64,000 nucleotides of DNA. Source: Spiroplasma sp. NBRC 100390 (GTDB taxonomy: Bacteria > Bacillota_I > Bacilli_A > Mycoplasmatales > Mycoplasmataceae). The position numbers and the translations under genes were made by a program. The DNA is taken from positions 248,001 to 312,000 of the forward strand of contig NZ_CP018022.1 in assembly GCF_001886495.1 (NCBI RefSeq). Reading direction: 5' to 3'. The notes under the pieces are model-generated. The model was not told the origin of the DNA and searched no databases. It saw only the letters and a program-made list of their open reading frames with translations. Below are positions 29,451-41,578 of this stretch, in pieces (positions within the stretch are counted from its first letter, which is position 1; every line of letters begins with the position of its first letter).

Positions 29451-32405
29451 GTGTTATTTTTGAAAAAACTGGAGGCTTTTGGATTTAAGTCATTTGCTGA
29501 CCCATTAACTGTTAATTTTGATCATGAAATGATTGGAATTGTTGGTCCTAATGGGAGTGGAAAATCAAATATTAATGATGCAATTCGTTGATGTTTAGGT
29601 GAACAATCAATTAAATCACTTCGCGGAAATAATAGTGAAGATGTTATCTTTAATGGTTCTGAGACAAAATCAGCTTTAAATATGGCAGAAGTGAAATTAA
29701 CTTTTGATAATACAAAACGGATTTTTGCAATGGATTATGATGAAATTGAAATTATTCGTCGTGTTTTTCGAGGGACAGGAGAAAATGAATATTTTATTAA
29801 CAAACAACGTGTGCGCTTAAAAGATATTCAAGATTTTGCGATGGATAGTGGTTTAACAAAATCATCATTAGCTATCATTTCGCAAGGAAATATTAATGGT
29901 TTTGCAGAAGCAAAACCATTAGAGCGGCGTGCTTTGTTTGAAGAAGCGGCAGGAGTTGCAAAATATAAACGACGCAAATTAGAGTCATTAAAAAAATTAG
30001 AACGTTCAAATGAAAATTTGGCTCGTTTAAAAGATATTTTAAATGAAATTGAACGAAAGTTGCCAAGTTTGAAACGACAAAGCGAAAAAGCTTTAAAATA
30101 TACTGCTTTAAAAGACAAATTGAATGAAATTGAATTAGCAGTTTTAGTTAAAGATATTACTTTTTTTAATGATAAATTACTTGAATTACGTGAACAACAA
30201 AAAACAATCACAAGTACCAGACAAGAAGCTGATCGTGAATTAAAAAATAACGAAATTGAATATAATGAATTAAATAAAGAAAATTTTAACTTAGATACAA
30301 AAATTAGTGTCTTAAGTAAAGAATTTCAGAGTTTGGTTTCAGAAATTAGTGACTTAAAAGTACATAAAATTGAATTAGATAATAAAGAAGTTGCTTTAAA
30401 AATGTCAAATAACGATATTACAATTACTAATATGCTTAGTGATTATAATGAATTAACTTTTAATCTACAAAATGAACAAGAAAAATTAGAGATTTTGGAA
30501 AAACAACAACTTGAATATCGCACTAAGCGAAATGATTTTAATGCAGCCCAAGCTAAATTAAATGAAGATTTAGGATCAATTAATAAAACAATTGTGCGTT
30601 TAGAGAGCGATTTAGAACGAGCACAACATAAATTTGAAAATCAAGATAATTTACATGAAGGGGTTAAAAATATTATTAATAATAAAAATGTTTTGCCAGG
30701 TATTATTGGATTAGTACAAGAAGTAATTAATGTTGATGACAAATATGAACAAGCAATTGTAACAGCTTTAACGGGACGGTTGCAAGACATTTTAGTTAAA
30801 AATGTTGATAGTGCGAAACGAGCAATTTTATATTTAAAACAAAATCGTGCTGGACGAGCAACTTTTATCCCATTGGATGTTATTTCACCACGTTATCTTA
30901 GCGGTGATGAAGAATTTGTGATTAAGTCAGTACCGGGATATTTGGGACTTGGAAATAATTTAGTTAAAACTAGCAAGGAATATCGTATTGCGATTGATTA
31001 TTTATTAAGTCGTTATATTATTTGCAATGATTTTGATAGTGCTCAAGAAGTTGGAAAATTAACAAAATATCGTTACAATATTGTTACTTTAGATGGCGAA
31101 GTAATTCGCCCCCAAGGTGCTGTTTCGGGTGGGTCGCGCCGTGCCAAAATGACAATCGTGAATCCGGAAAAAGAACTTAATGAGATTAACGGGAAATTAG
31201 CACTTAAAGGTGATGAACAACAAGGAATCATCCAACAATTAAGTACAATTCGTCATCAATTGGATGAAGTTAATGAAATTATTGCTGAAAGCCAAGCTTC
31301 AATTGGGGCAGCAAAACGGCAAATTGAAATTATTAAACATGATCAGATGAAATTACAAAGTGAATATCATTTGTTGACAGCAAAAAATATTGATGAAACA
31401 AAATTAGAAGAAAATCAAGAAATTTTGAATATTGTTGATAAAATTCAACAAAAAGAACTTTTAAAAACAAAATTAGAACAACAATTAAATGTTGCACGTA
31501 GTTTAAAAGATAAACAATCATTTAACATTAATGAATTGAATAATTATATTTCAGAAAAACGTTATTATGTTTCCGCGTTACAAGAACAAATTAGTAAAAT
31601 TAATACTGATTTATCAATTATTAATGTTAAAATTCAACAAAATTTAACACACTTAACAGAAGAATATCAGATGACATATGATCATGCCAAAACATTGGAA
31701 TTAAAAGTAATTGATAACGAAGACTTAATTCGGGACGAAATTAAACAATTACGAAGTGATTTAACTCAAATTGGTAGTGTTAATTTAGAAGCAATTGATG
31801 AATATAAGGAAGAATATGAACGTTTTCAGTTTATGAATAATGAGTATAATGATTTATATGCTTCTGTTAAAAATTTATTAAAGTCAATTGATGAAATGGA
31901 TGCTATTATGGAAGAACAATTTGACAAAACAATTAAAGAAGTTAATAAGAATTTACCATCAACCTTTGAAGTTTTATTTGGTGGTGGGTCGGCAAAAATT
32001 ATTTATACTGAACCAGAAAATTTATTAGAGACTGGTGTTGATATTAAAGTATCACCACCCGGGAAAAATATTACTAATTTAAATTTATTATCTGGTGGTG
32101 AAAAATCATTAGTTGCATTGTCAGTTTTATTTGCGATTTTAAAAGTCCGTCCAATTCCATTAGTTATTTTAGATGAAGCAGAAGCACCATTGGATCCAGC
32201 AAATGTTGAACGTTTTGCTAAATATATTCGTACGTTTGTTGAAACAACACAGTTTATTGTTGTTACTCATCGAGTTGGAACAATGGAAAATTGTGATGTG
32301 TTATATGGTGCAACAATGCAACAAAAAGGGGTAACTAAGATTGTAGGAATTAAATTGCAACAAGCAGAGGAAATGATTAAAGATTTTGAAAATAAAAAAG
32401 CATAA
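29451..32405 (+). CDS. smc: Chromosome segregation ATPase SMC
   Basis: 984 residues from GTG 29451 (AAGGAAG upstream). SMC dimers with ScpAB organise and separate chromosomes. The ATPase head is split: Walker A GPNGSGKSN near residue 32 and, at the C-terminus, the signature LSGGEKSLVALS and Walker B VILDEAEAPLD. Between lie two coiled-coil arms (about 170-330 and 490-800) around the hinge (about 340-480; LPGIIGLVQEVINV, GRATFIPLD, YNIVTLDGEVIRPQGAVSGG). One TGA Trp near the start (IRWCLGE). The length is rather short for SMC (about 1,180), which is typical of mollicutes, whose coils are reduced. Confidence 0.97.
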
Positions 32406-32434
32406 GATATTTTATGATTTTTTATTTTTTTTGA

Positions 32435-32440
32435 TACAAT
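32435..32440 (+). promoter_or_regulatory. -10 element of the pst operon
   Basis: TGaTACAAT with TACAAT at 32435-32440, directly after a T-rich run that may end smc transcripts; 57 bases before pstS. Confidence 0.4.
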
Positions 32441-32497
32441 TAATGTAAACAAATGAGCAGAGTTTAAGATATATCACAGCAGGAGGAAACTTAACGG

Positions 32498-33820
32498 ATG
32501 AAGCCAAACGAATCTACTAAAGCTGTTTCAAAAAAGAAAGAAAAGAAGAATTTCTTTAAAACTTTAGTAGGAGAGATTAGCAACCATAAAATGATTACTT
32601 TAATTGGTTTTGTTTTAGTGTTAGTAATATCAATTGTTATTTGAACAGTTGCTTCTGCGAGTAACGTTATTGTTGCGGGGGGAAGTACCTCTGTTGCACA
32701 AGTGATGGCAAATATTACTGAACAATATAAACGTGATAAAAAAACAGACATTTTATATAATTCATTAGGAAGTGCAGCTGCCTTAGTTGGGGTTAAAGGT
32801 GAGGCTTATGCTTTTGGCTTTTTATCAAAAGATGTTAATTCAACGCCAACCCAAGGCGATAATCATGCTAATGCACAACAATTATGAGAAGACTATCAAA
32901 TATCTCGTTTTGTATTTGCCCGTGATTATATTGTATTGTTTTATCATTTACCAACTGGTTGTCAAATTGATCCTAAGCAACACTCATTACAATTTAAAAG
33001 TTTTTATGGCGGAGAAGGAACAGAATTAATTCGTCGAATTTATACTGACCCTAACTTCACTTGACAACAAGCTTTTGGTTCACAATTAGCTTGTAGTAGT
33101 GGCAGCAATAAGTTTTATACTTTAACACGAGAAGCAGGAAGTGGAACAAGAGATTTCTTTGAGTCAGCAGTAATCCAAACCAAAAACTATGATACAAATC
33201 AAGTTGCGGCTTCAAACGGAGCAATGTATCAAGCCGTTTCAACTACACCAGGATCGATTGGTTTTATTTCATTTTCCTATCTTAAAACAATTATTGCTGA
33301 TAACCGTCTTGGAACACAATCAATTGCTAGTGTAATTGGAAAAAATACAACCGTACCTGAATTACCATATAAAATTGTTGATGAAAACTTAGAATTTAAT
33401 CCGGCGTATTCTTTAACGCGACCATTTACCGGAATTATTAATTATCGTGGGTCGCAATTTGACCGAGCATTAGCTTTTATTGCTTGAATGTTAGATCCGT
33501 TGCCATATGCAAAAACAAAAAAATATTTGCGTAATGGGCAAGTTAATCCGTATTATGACCCAAATTTTAAATTAAGTGCTCATGATGCAGCATATTGATA
33601 TATTGAAGAGGGAGAAGAACCGTTAACATTTGATGATATTTTCTTTCGAAAATATAATAATAATACAGAATTTGCAAAAAGCGGGAAAACAACACCTGAT
33701 GAAAAAGTACCTTGGAATTTTAAAACAAACTATAGTAGTATTTGAGATACTATTTTACAAAAATTCCCTGGTACATATCAGGCGTATCCTGGTTATGAAT
33801 ATAACGGATTGGAGAACTAA
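32498..33820 (+). CDS. pstS: Phosphate-binding protein PstS
   Basis: 440 residues. It captures phosphate at the cell surface for the Pst ABC importer. A Lys-rich cytoplasmic N-terminus, one membrane helix (about 33-53, an uncleaved anchor and not a lipobox) and a periplasmic-binding-protein fold follow: AGGSTSVAQVM and REAGSGTRDFFESAV contact phosphate. Several TGA Trp codons. AGCAGGAGGAA precedes the ATG. First gene of pstS-pstCA-pstB-phoU, spaced by 0-20 bases. The helical anchor instead of a lipid anchor is noteworthy but seen in other mollicutes. Confidence 0.9.
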
Positions 33821-33822
33821 CG

Positions 33823-35925
33823 ATGGCAAATAAAGATGTTAAAGAAGTTATCACAGCAGATAAAAAACCAATGCGGGAAAAAATGCGTATGTTACGCATT
33901 CGTTTTGCCAATAATTTTCGTGGCCGAAAACAGCTGATTGATTTTGGGTCTAAAATTATTATTTATAGTTTTGCGATTTTAACAATTTTAATTTTATTAA
34001 CTTTAGTTGGCTTTATTATTTATAAATCAATTTATTTCTTCCAGCATTATCCTGGTGGTTTTTGAGGATTTTTATCGGGTCAAACATGAAATGCTAATAA
34101 TAATCAATTTGGAATTTGACGAATTATTATTGCAACTTTCTTTGTTTTGTTAATTGCTTTACTTTTTGCAATTCCGTTAACAATTTTTTCTTCGTTATAT
34201 ATTTCAGAATATTTAAGTCCAACCCTTAAACGCCGTGTAATAGGAATTATTCAATTACTGGCAGGAATTCCTTCGGTTGTTTTCGGGTTATTTGCCTTGG
34301 CTATTTTGGGACCATTATTTATGTTAATGGGAGCACCATCAACATCAAACTTGTTGGTGACATCAATTACATTAGCATTTATGGGTTTACCAATTATGAT
34401 TTCTTTATCAATAAATGCGTTAGAAAATGTTCCTGATTCATATCGTTTTGGGTCATTGGCATTAGGATTAAGTAAAACCCATACTACTTATCGAATTGTG
34501 TTACGATCAGCATGGTTTAAAATTATTACAGCCATTATGATGGGGGTTGCACGAATTATTGGAGAAACAATGGCTGTTATGATGATTGCTGGAAATGCAC
34601 CTGATGGATTAAAAGTTGGGAATGGTTTTCTTAATTTTATTTTTTCATCAATTGCAACATTAGCTTCAACTATTGGGTTAGAAATGTTAGAAAATTCTGG
34701 GCCAATGCATGAGTCAGCTTTATATGCTATTGGGTTAGTTTTGTTCATCATTGTTTGTATTATTAATATTTTCATTATTTCATCACAAGCGTTTAATAAA
34801 CGTAAACGAAATTATCATACTCGTAAAACAACAAAAAGTTTGCGTTTAAGCAAATCATATAATGGTAATAAAATTAATAAATTATTTTATGAACGAATTG
34901 AAAAAACACGAGGAATTAAAAAATTTAAAGATGGTTTAGGAATGTTCTTTTTAATCTCATCAACAGTAATTGTTGTATCCTTCACCTTAATTATTTTAAT
35001 TACTATTATCTGAAAAGGACTATTTGGAATGGTTTGGCGAGACTTAATTTCTACATCAACATTTGATGGTAGTGCTGGGATTCTTTCAACCTTTCTTGTT
35101 ACTTTGTTATTAGTTATCTGTTCAATGATATTTGCTGTGCCGTTAGGTTTAATGGTTGCCATCTATTTAAATGAATATGCTCGTCAAAGTAGTGTTTTTG
35201 CTAAAGCAGTACGCTTTGCAATTGATGTTTTATCATCAACACCAAGTATTATTTATGGAACATTTGGATTAGCATTTTTTATTGGTGTTTGTCGGTTGCC
35301 GTTATCGGTTTTAGCATCAGGATTAACTTTAACAATTGTTATTCTACCAATTATGATTCGTAGTATTGAAGAAGCTTTAGCGGGCGTTGAAAATTCAATG
35401 CGAAATGCTTCGTTAGCGCTAGGCGCAAATAAAACAGCAACAACCTTAAAAGTTGTTTTGCCAAATGCAATGCCAGGAATTGTAACAGCAATTATTTTGG
35501 CAATTGGGCGAGTAATTGGGGAATCAGCACCAGTTTATTTAACATTAGGAACGGCTGTCCGCTTGCCAATTGCAGGGTTTATGTCGCCAGGAGCAAGTAT
35601 GACAACTCAAATTTTAATGTTATCCAAAGAAGGAGCAACTGCTGATGCGATGCGAATTATGTTTGAATTAGCTTTTGCAATTATGGTGTTAATTTGATTA
35701 TCAAATAGTTTTGCTCATATTTTAGGGAAAAAATTTGCTCCAAATTATGTTAAAATTGGATTTAAGCAGAAGTGAAAAATGCGAATTAATAGTTTGAAAT
35801 TTTTCTTTTCAAGGGAAAACTATCTCCATCAAAAAGAGAACGTTAATAATTTTTGAAAGAAATTTGTCCCTAAGAAAAAACAAGCAGCAAAAAAAGACAA
35901 AGATGATAAGAAGGGAGAACAATAA
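33823..35925 (+). CDS. pstCA: Phosphate ABC transporter permease, PstC-PstA fusion
   Basis: 700 residues, about twice a normal permease. Residues about 40-330 form one BPD permease module (EAA-like loop ENVPDSYRFGSLALGLSKTH, GVARIIGETMAVMMIAG) and about 390-630 a second (VENSMRNASLALGANKTATT, AIGRVIGESAPVYLTLG), so PstC-like and PstA-like halves are joined by a basic linker. Each half has about six helices. A Lys-rich C-terminal tail follows. Such fusions occur in mycoplasmas. The start follows pstS by 2 bases and its stop overlaps the pstB start. Confidence 0.92.
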
Positions 35926-36734
35926 TGGATCCGAAAGTAATTATTAATAATCCAACATTTGATTCATCAGATAATAATCCAGATTTAATTGAAGTAAAAA
36001 ATGTTGATTTTTTCTATAAAGGAAATAAACAGGCCCTTTTTAACATTTCAATGAAAATTAAAGAAAATACGGTAACTTCTTTTATTGGATCATCAGGGTC
36101 TGGGAAATCAACATTATTACGACTATTTAACCGGATGAATGATGTTGAACCCAAATCGGTTGTTAAAGGTGAAATTCTAATTAATGGGAAAAATATTTAT
36201 AGTCCTGAAACAGATATTGTTAAATTACGAACTGATATTGGAATGGTTTTTCAGAAACCTTCACCATTTCCAATGTCAATTTATGATAATGTTGCTTATG
36301 GACCACGAAACCAAGGAATTCGCGATCGAAAACTGATTAATAGTATTGTTGTTGAAAGTTTAAAACGAGCAGCATTGTGAGATGAAGTAAAAGATAATTT
36401 AAAAGATTCTGCTTTTGCTTTATCGGGGGGACAACAACAACGATTGTGTATTGCTCGTGCTATTGCAATGAAACCAAAAATTTTATTAATGGATGAACCA
36501 ACAAGTGCGTTAGATCCAATTTCAACATCAAAGATTGAAGAATTAATTACTCAGTTGAAAAAAGATTTTACAATTATTTTAGTAACGCACCATATGCAAC
36601 AAGCAGCCCGAGTTGCTGATTATACTGCTTTTTTTGCAAAAGGGAAATTAATTGAATATAATAAAACTAAGATTATTTTTTCACGTCCGGCTAATAAAAA
36701 AACTGAAGATTATATTACTGGTCGTTTTGAATAA
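35925..36734 (+). CDS. pstB: Phosphate ABC transporter ATP-binding protein PstB
   Basis: 269 residues. Powers phosphate import. Walker [14 protein letters not shown]-loop [17 protein letters not shown] (the PFPxSIydN motif marks PstB), signature [15 protein letters not shown], Walker [13 protein letters not shown], switch THHMQQA. One TGA Trp before the signature (AALWDEV). Overlaps the permease stop by one base; AAGGGAGAAC is its binding site. Confidence 0.97.
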
Positions 36735-36751
36735 TGATTAAAAGGAGGGAA

Positions 36752-37414
36752 ATGATGAGCATTAAAATTGAAAATGATCTAGCCCAAACAAAACAAATGA
36801 TTATTGATATGATTGCAATGACAAAAAATCAATATGATGATATGGTTAAATGCCTTGAAGAAAATGATATTGAACTTGGGAAAAATGTGATTTCATCTGA
36901 TGAAACAATTAATAAAATGCAAGAAGCTTTTATCGAAGTTTCATTATGAAAAATTGCAAAACAACAAATGGTAGCAAAAGATTTACGACGAGCAGTTGGT
37001 TTTATCTTAATTGTTAAGGAAGTTGAACGGATTGCTGACTATGCAAAAAGTATTTGTCGCTACTATATTAAATATAAACCATCAACTAAATTAATTAATT
37101 TTTTAAAAAAATTAGTTGCTAAGGTTATTGAAATGCTAACGCAAGTATCAAATATTTTTGAAGAAGAACGAATTGAATCAGCTTATAATATTTTAAAATA
37201 TGATACTGAATTAGATAAAATTTATAAAATTGAAAATGATGCATTAATTGAAAAAATTCGAGAAGCAAAAACTAAAGAAGAAATTAAAGTTATTACATTA
37301 ACAATGCAACAGTTACGTTCAATTGAACGAGCAGGAACGCATATTATTAACATTGCAGAAACTTTAATTTATATTATTGAAGGAAAAATCTATGACTTTG
37401 AATTACCAATTTAA
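36752..37414 (+). CDS. phoU: Phosphate transport regulator PhoU
   Basis: 220 residues from ATG 36752 (or 36755); AAAGGAGGG at 36741-36748 decides against the in-frame ATG at 36734, which would place that site inside the gene. Two three-helix PhoU repeats: IENDLAQTKQMIIDMIA and KDLRRAVGFILIVKEVERIADYA, then EEERIESAYNILKYD and QLRSIERAGTHIINIAE; the E/DxxxD metal-binding positions are visible in both. PhoU restrains Pst uptake and, where present, PhoR signalling. One TGA Trp. Confidence 0.93.
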
Positions 37415-37446
37415 AATAATCTTCTTTATGAAGATTATTTTTTATT
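37414..37446 (+). terminator. Intrinsic terminator of the pst operon
   Basis: AAATAATCTTC (37414-37424), TTTAT loop, GAAGATTATTT (37430-37440), then T run. Confidence 0.88.
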
Positions 37447-37473
37447 AATAATATTATTGAAAATAAGGACTGA

Positions 37474-37501
37474 TTTACTAGTAATTTGTTATAAATATTA
37501 T
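37474..37501 (+). promoter_or_regulatory. Promoter of the phosphohexomutase gene
   Basis: TTTACT (37474-37479), 16-base spacer, TATTAT (37496-37501), 43 bases before the ATG. Confidence 0.45.
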
Positions 37502-37544
37502 AAAATAAAATTGTTAAAAAGGTGAATTTTAAAGGAGAATTAAT

Positions 37545-39221
37545 ATGTCATATTTAGATAATTTAAAGTTATGAAAAAATGCTAAAAATTTAGATCCAAC
37601 CTTAGCAGCTGAATTTCAACAAATGTCTGAGTCCGAATTAATTGCTGCTTTTTCTAACGATTTGGAATTTGGAACGGCTGGATTACGGGGATTACTTGGC
37701 CCTGGAACAGGAAAAATGAATTTATATACAATTAGAAGAGCCACATTAGCGTTTATACAATATTTAAAGAAAATTTATTCAGAAGCAGATTTAAAAACAA
37801 AGGGTGTTGTAATTGGCCATGATAATCGTCATTTCTCAACGGAGTTTGCACAAGAAGTTGCTGATATTTTTGCTACTAATAATATTAAAGCAATTTTATT
37901 TGAAAATAATGATTTACGACCAACGCCAATTGTTTCATATACTATTCGTAAAATAAATGCGGTGGCAGGAGTTATTATTACAGCTAGTCATAATTCGCGT
38001 GAGTATAATGGTTATAAGATTTATGATCATAATGGTTGTCAGTTTTTGCCAGTGGCAACGGATATTATTGGAGCAAATTATTTAAAAATTAAGGAAGAGG
38101 TTTTTAATTTAATGTTGAAACCAGATCCAAATTTAATTACTTATGTTCCTACAACAATTGAAGAGGATTATGTTACTGATGTCAAAGCAATGCAGTTTTA
38201 TCCAAATCAACGACGTAATATTAAAATTGTTTTTTCAAATTTGCATGGGACGAGTAAAGATTGAACACCACGGATTTTGCAAGAATGTGAGTATGAAGTT
38301 ATTATTGTTGAGGAACAATTTGCCAATGATCCTAATTTCACTTTTGCGCCTAATCCAAATCCAGAATTAACGGAATGTTATGAGTTAGCCTTAAAATATG
38401 CGAAAAAGGTTGATGCGGATATTATTATCTTGAATGATCCAGATGCTGATCGATTGGGAATTGGTGTTAAAACCGCAGATAAAGGATACTATTTAATGAC
38501 AGGTAATGAAACTGCACCGGTTTTAATTGAATATTTGTTTTCCCATTATCAAAAAAGCAAAACATTACCAACAAATGGTGTACTATATAATACTTTTGTA
38601 ACGGGTAATTTATCAGATAAAGTTGCTGAAAGTTATGGTGTTAAAGTGATTAAAACATTAACTGGTTTTAAATGAATTGGTGATCAAATGAGTAAAACAG
38701 ATGCCAATGGAATTCAATTTTTATTCGGATTTGAAGAAGCATATGGTTATGTTTTAAAAGATATTACCCGTGATAAAGATGGAATTCAATCATCGTTGGT
38801 GATAGCTGAAGCTTGTTGATATTACCACCAACAAGGAAAAACACTACTTGATGTCTTGGTTGAACAATACGATAAATTTGGATATTTTTATTGTAATACT
38901 GTTAACTTAGTTCGTGATAGTGTTGATGGGAAAACAATTATTAACAATATGTTACAAAAATTGCGTCAAGAAGAAATTCTTAGTTTGAATGGCATCAAAT
39001 GTATTAAAAAGGAAGATTATCTAAAAGGGTTATATGGTATGCCAGGACAAGATTTATTAAAGTTTTATTTTGAAGATGGTAGTTGATTTGCTGTTCGGGC
39101 AAGCGGAACAGAACCAAAGATTAAGTTTTACTTTGTCTGTGTTGATAAGTCAAATAACCAAGCGAAAGCAAAAATGGAGGCAATGTATCAAGAATTAGAA
39201 ACTAATTATTTAAATGCTTAA
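37545..39221 (+). CDS. Phosphoglucomutase/phosphomannomutase
   Basis: 558 residues, the long alpha-D-phosphohexomutase type found in Firmicutes and mollicutes (PgcA-like). It interconverts hexose-1- and hexose-6-phosphates, or sugar-1/5-phosphates in nucleoside salvage. Seen: FGTAGLRG (substrate loop start), ITASHNSREYNGYKIY with the phosphoserine Ser in TASHN, NDPDADRLGIGV (metal loop), GFEEAYGY (sugar-binding loop) and VRASGTEPKIKFY (phosphate loop). Several TGA Trp codons. AAAGGAG precedes the start. In a purine-salvaging mollicute it could also process ribose-1-phosphate made by DeoD, but this is inference. Confidence 0.94.
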
Positions 39222-39260
39222 AAGTGTGCTAAGATATATTTAGAAAATAGGGGGTACTAA

Positions 39261-41516
39261 ATGGCAAAGATTATATTTGAAGCTGATGATAATCGTAAAG
39301 GTATTATAGATAAACTTTTTGTTAAAAACCAACAAAAAGTTCAAGTAGGAGATAAAATTGCTAATGTCATCACCCAAAATAAAGTATATGAAATAAAAAC
39401 ATCAGAAGATGGTGAAGTACAAAATCTTATTGCTTATGAAAATAAAGTTATTAATAGTGGCGATATTTTATTAGAAATAGTACCACTAGAGCCCACTCTT
39501 AATGAACAAAAATATGAAACTAGTCAAATTTATAATACTAGTTCTTTTAGTGGTGCATCCAGATATAATGCAAATAATAATCCACCAGGTGATATTAAAA
39601 AATCAGAAACTGAAATTTTTCGGGAAGAATTAATTGAAACATTATTAGCGCGTGAAGTTGCCGGTGAGAATCTTAAAAGTGAGTTTGAACCTACGGTTGA
39701 ATTAAAGCCCGAAGTATCATCATCACAACAAGTGTCGCAAAATTTGTTTCAGGATAATGTCAGTACAACGTCATTTCTTTTAAAAGACAAGGTTGAAAAT
39801 GTCATTGAGAATATTCCAAATGAAAATAATATTGAAACCTTGCAAAAGGATCTTGGACAATTAAAAGATAATTTAGCAACAGTTAAAGATGATTTAGAAA
39901 CAATTAACATTCAAGAAGAAATTATCGAAGACATTACTCATTTAGAACAAGATTTAGCATTGTCAGCAGAAATGACTGAAAGAACAAAAAACTATGATGA
40001 AATATCAAATACAATGATTCATCGTATGTATACGGACATTCAACATGAGTTAAATCAAGAAAGTAATGAAAAAGAATTGGTTTTATCTGATGATAATCCT
40101 GAAACAATTTATTTTAGTGAGGATTTAACATTAGAAGAATTAGGAGAAGATATTGCTTTATCTGCTTCAAATATTGATGGAATGAATCCCAATTCAAAGT
40201 TAGCACCTGATGTTTTAAATGAAATTAATGAAACGATAGCAAAACCGCATAATGATGAACATGTAACGCATGTTGAACATCCAGGACATTTAAAATCACA
40301 TCCTCATCATCGCGAAACTGTTGCCCATCCGACGGAGTCAAAACCACATTCAGGAGTTCATTCGGAGGCTACTGGTCATCATAAAGAAGTGAAACATGAT
40401 GAAGAAGTAAAAGTCCATCATTCTGGTTCGCATGCAAAACCCCATAGTAGTCATGATGTATCTGCTTTACCTGGAGAAGAAGTAAAAACACATTCTGTTC
40501 ATCCAAGAACCCATCCGGTCTCGCATTCTGACTCTTCTGAAATTTTAAAAAACGATGTTTTCAATTCAAAACCAACAACGCATTCAAAACCACATTCAGG
40601 AGTTCATTCAGAGGCTACTGGTCATCATAAAGAAATAAAACATGATGAAGAGGTCAAAACCCATCATTCTGATCATCATGCAAAGGCCCATAGTAGTCAT
40701 AGGGAATCTGTTTCGATTCCTGATGAACCAAAACCACATTCAGTAGAACATTCAAGTGTACATTCTGAAGCATCAGAACATATTAAAGAAAAGGTTGCTC
40801 CTGATCATAGCGATCAAAAATTACAAGCTGATCAAGTTAAATTAAATCATCAGGCAATTACCCGGGCAAAAGAAATTATGGAGAGTAGAAAGAACATTGC
40901 CCATAGTTTTATTGATGTTGAGGTTGATGTTAGTGAATTAGTTAGTTTATTGTCAATTATGCGAGAAGCATATTCATCAAATGGACTTGAATTAACATTA
41001 TTACCATTTTATATTAAAGCAGTTTATGAGGGTTTAAAAAAATTCCCAATTTTAAATGCAGCATTTATTAATAAAGAACATGCACTCTTATTAAAATGAT
41101 TTTATAATATTGCTTTTAGTGTTGACCTTGATGCAGGGGTTAAAATGCCGGTTTTGTATGATTTAAAAAATGAATCAATTAAAGAAATTGCAGTGAAGTC
41201 AACAAAATTAATTGAGCAAACTATTAATGATAAATTAACGGACAAAGATTATCAAGACGCATCATTTTCAATTGTGAATTATGGTGAATATGGAATTACA
41301 CGAGGTACTTTTACCATTCCAGCTGACAATGTTGCTGGTATTGCTATGGGAATTATTTTTAAAAAACCAGTTGTTGTTGAAAAAAATGATATTACAATTC
41401 GTGATATTATGGTAATTACACTTGGTTATAATGAAGCGGTGGTTGATGTTACTGAAGCAAGTAAATTTGTTCATTATGTTGCATATTTATTATCAAATCC
41501 AGGATTATTATTATAA
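39261..41516 (+). CDS. Degenerate dihydrolipoamide acyltransferase-like protein with His-rich linker
   Basis: 751 residues. Residues 1-78 form a lipoyl/biotinyl-type domain with the modifiable Lys41 (VITQNKVYEI, compared with VETDKVNTEI in PdhC). Residues about 80-330 are acidic and Asn/Glu rich with coiled-coil-like parts. Residues about 325-520 are a His-rich low-complexity linker holding a 39-residue repeat (360-398 and 442-480). Residues about 525-751 match the E2 catalytic domain (YNEAVVDVTEA aligns with DHRLIDGADGG), but the catalytic His and Asp are missing, and there is no E1/E3-binding domain. It is therefore probably a non-catalytic lipoyl carrier or scaffold. One TGA Trp (41098). 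It is alone between promoter-like sequence and a terminator. Confidence 0.8.
40338..40700 (+). repeat. His-rich 39-codon repeat, two copies
   Basis: Copy 1 at 40338-40454 and copy 2 at 40584-40700, in frame. The encoded units share SKPHSGVHSEATGHHKE and HDEEVK, and differ at five of 39 residues. Related shorter His-Ser-rich units lie between and after them. It is an internal duplication within the linker of the E2-like gene. Confidence 0.85.
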
Positions 41517-41519
41517 AAC

Positions 41520-41556
41520 AAAAAAGTGATGTTTTTCTTCATTACGTACTTTTTTA
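41520..41556 (+). terminator. Terminator after the E2-like gene
   Basis: AAAAAAGT (41520-41527) with ACTTTTTT (41548-41555) and inner GATG/CAT pairs, then T-rich. Confidence 0.6.
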
Positions 41557-41578
41557 TTTTTAGAAAGGAAAAAAGACA

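Noticed and set aside
29828-30211. Minus-strand frame of 127 codons inside smc
   Set aside because: Antisense shadow of the SMC head and coil; Ser/Lys/Phe-rich, no start signals.
40338-40700. His-rich repeats as a CRISPR-like or mobile repeat
   Set aside because: Both units are in frame within one long coding sequence and differ mainly at third positions and a few codons; this is a protein repeat.
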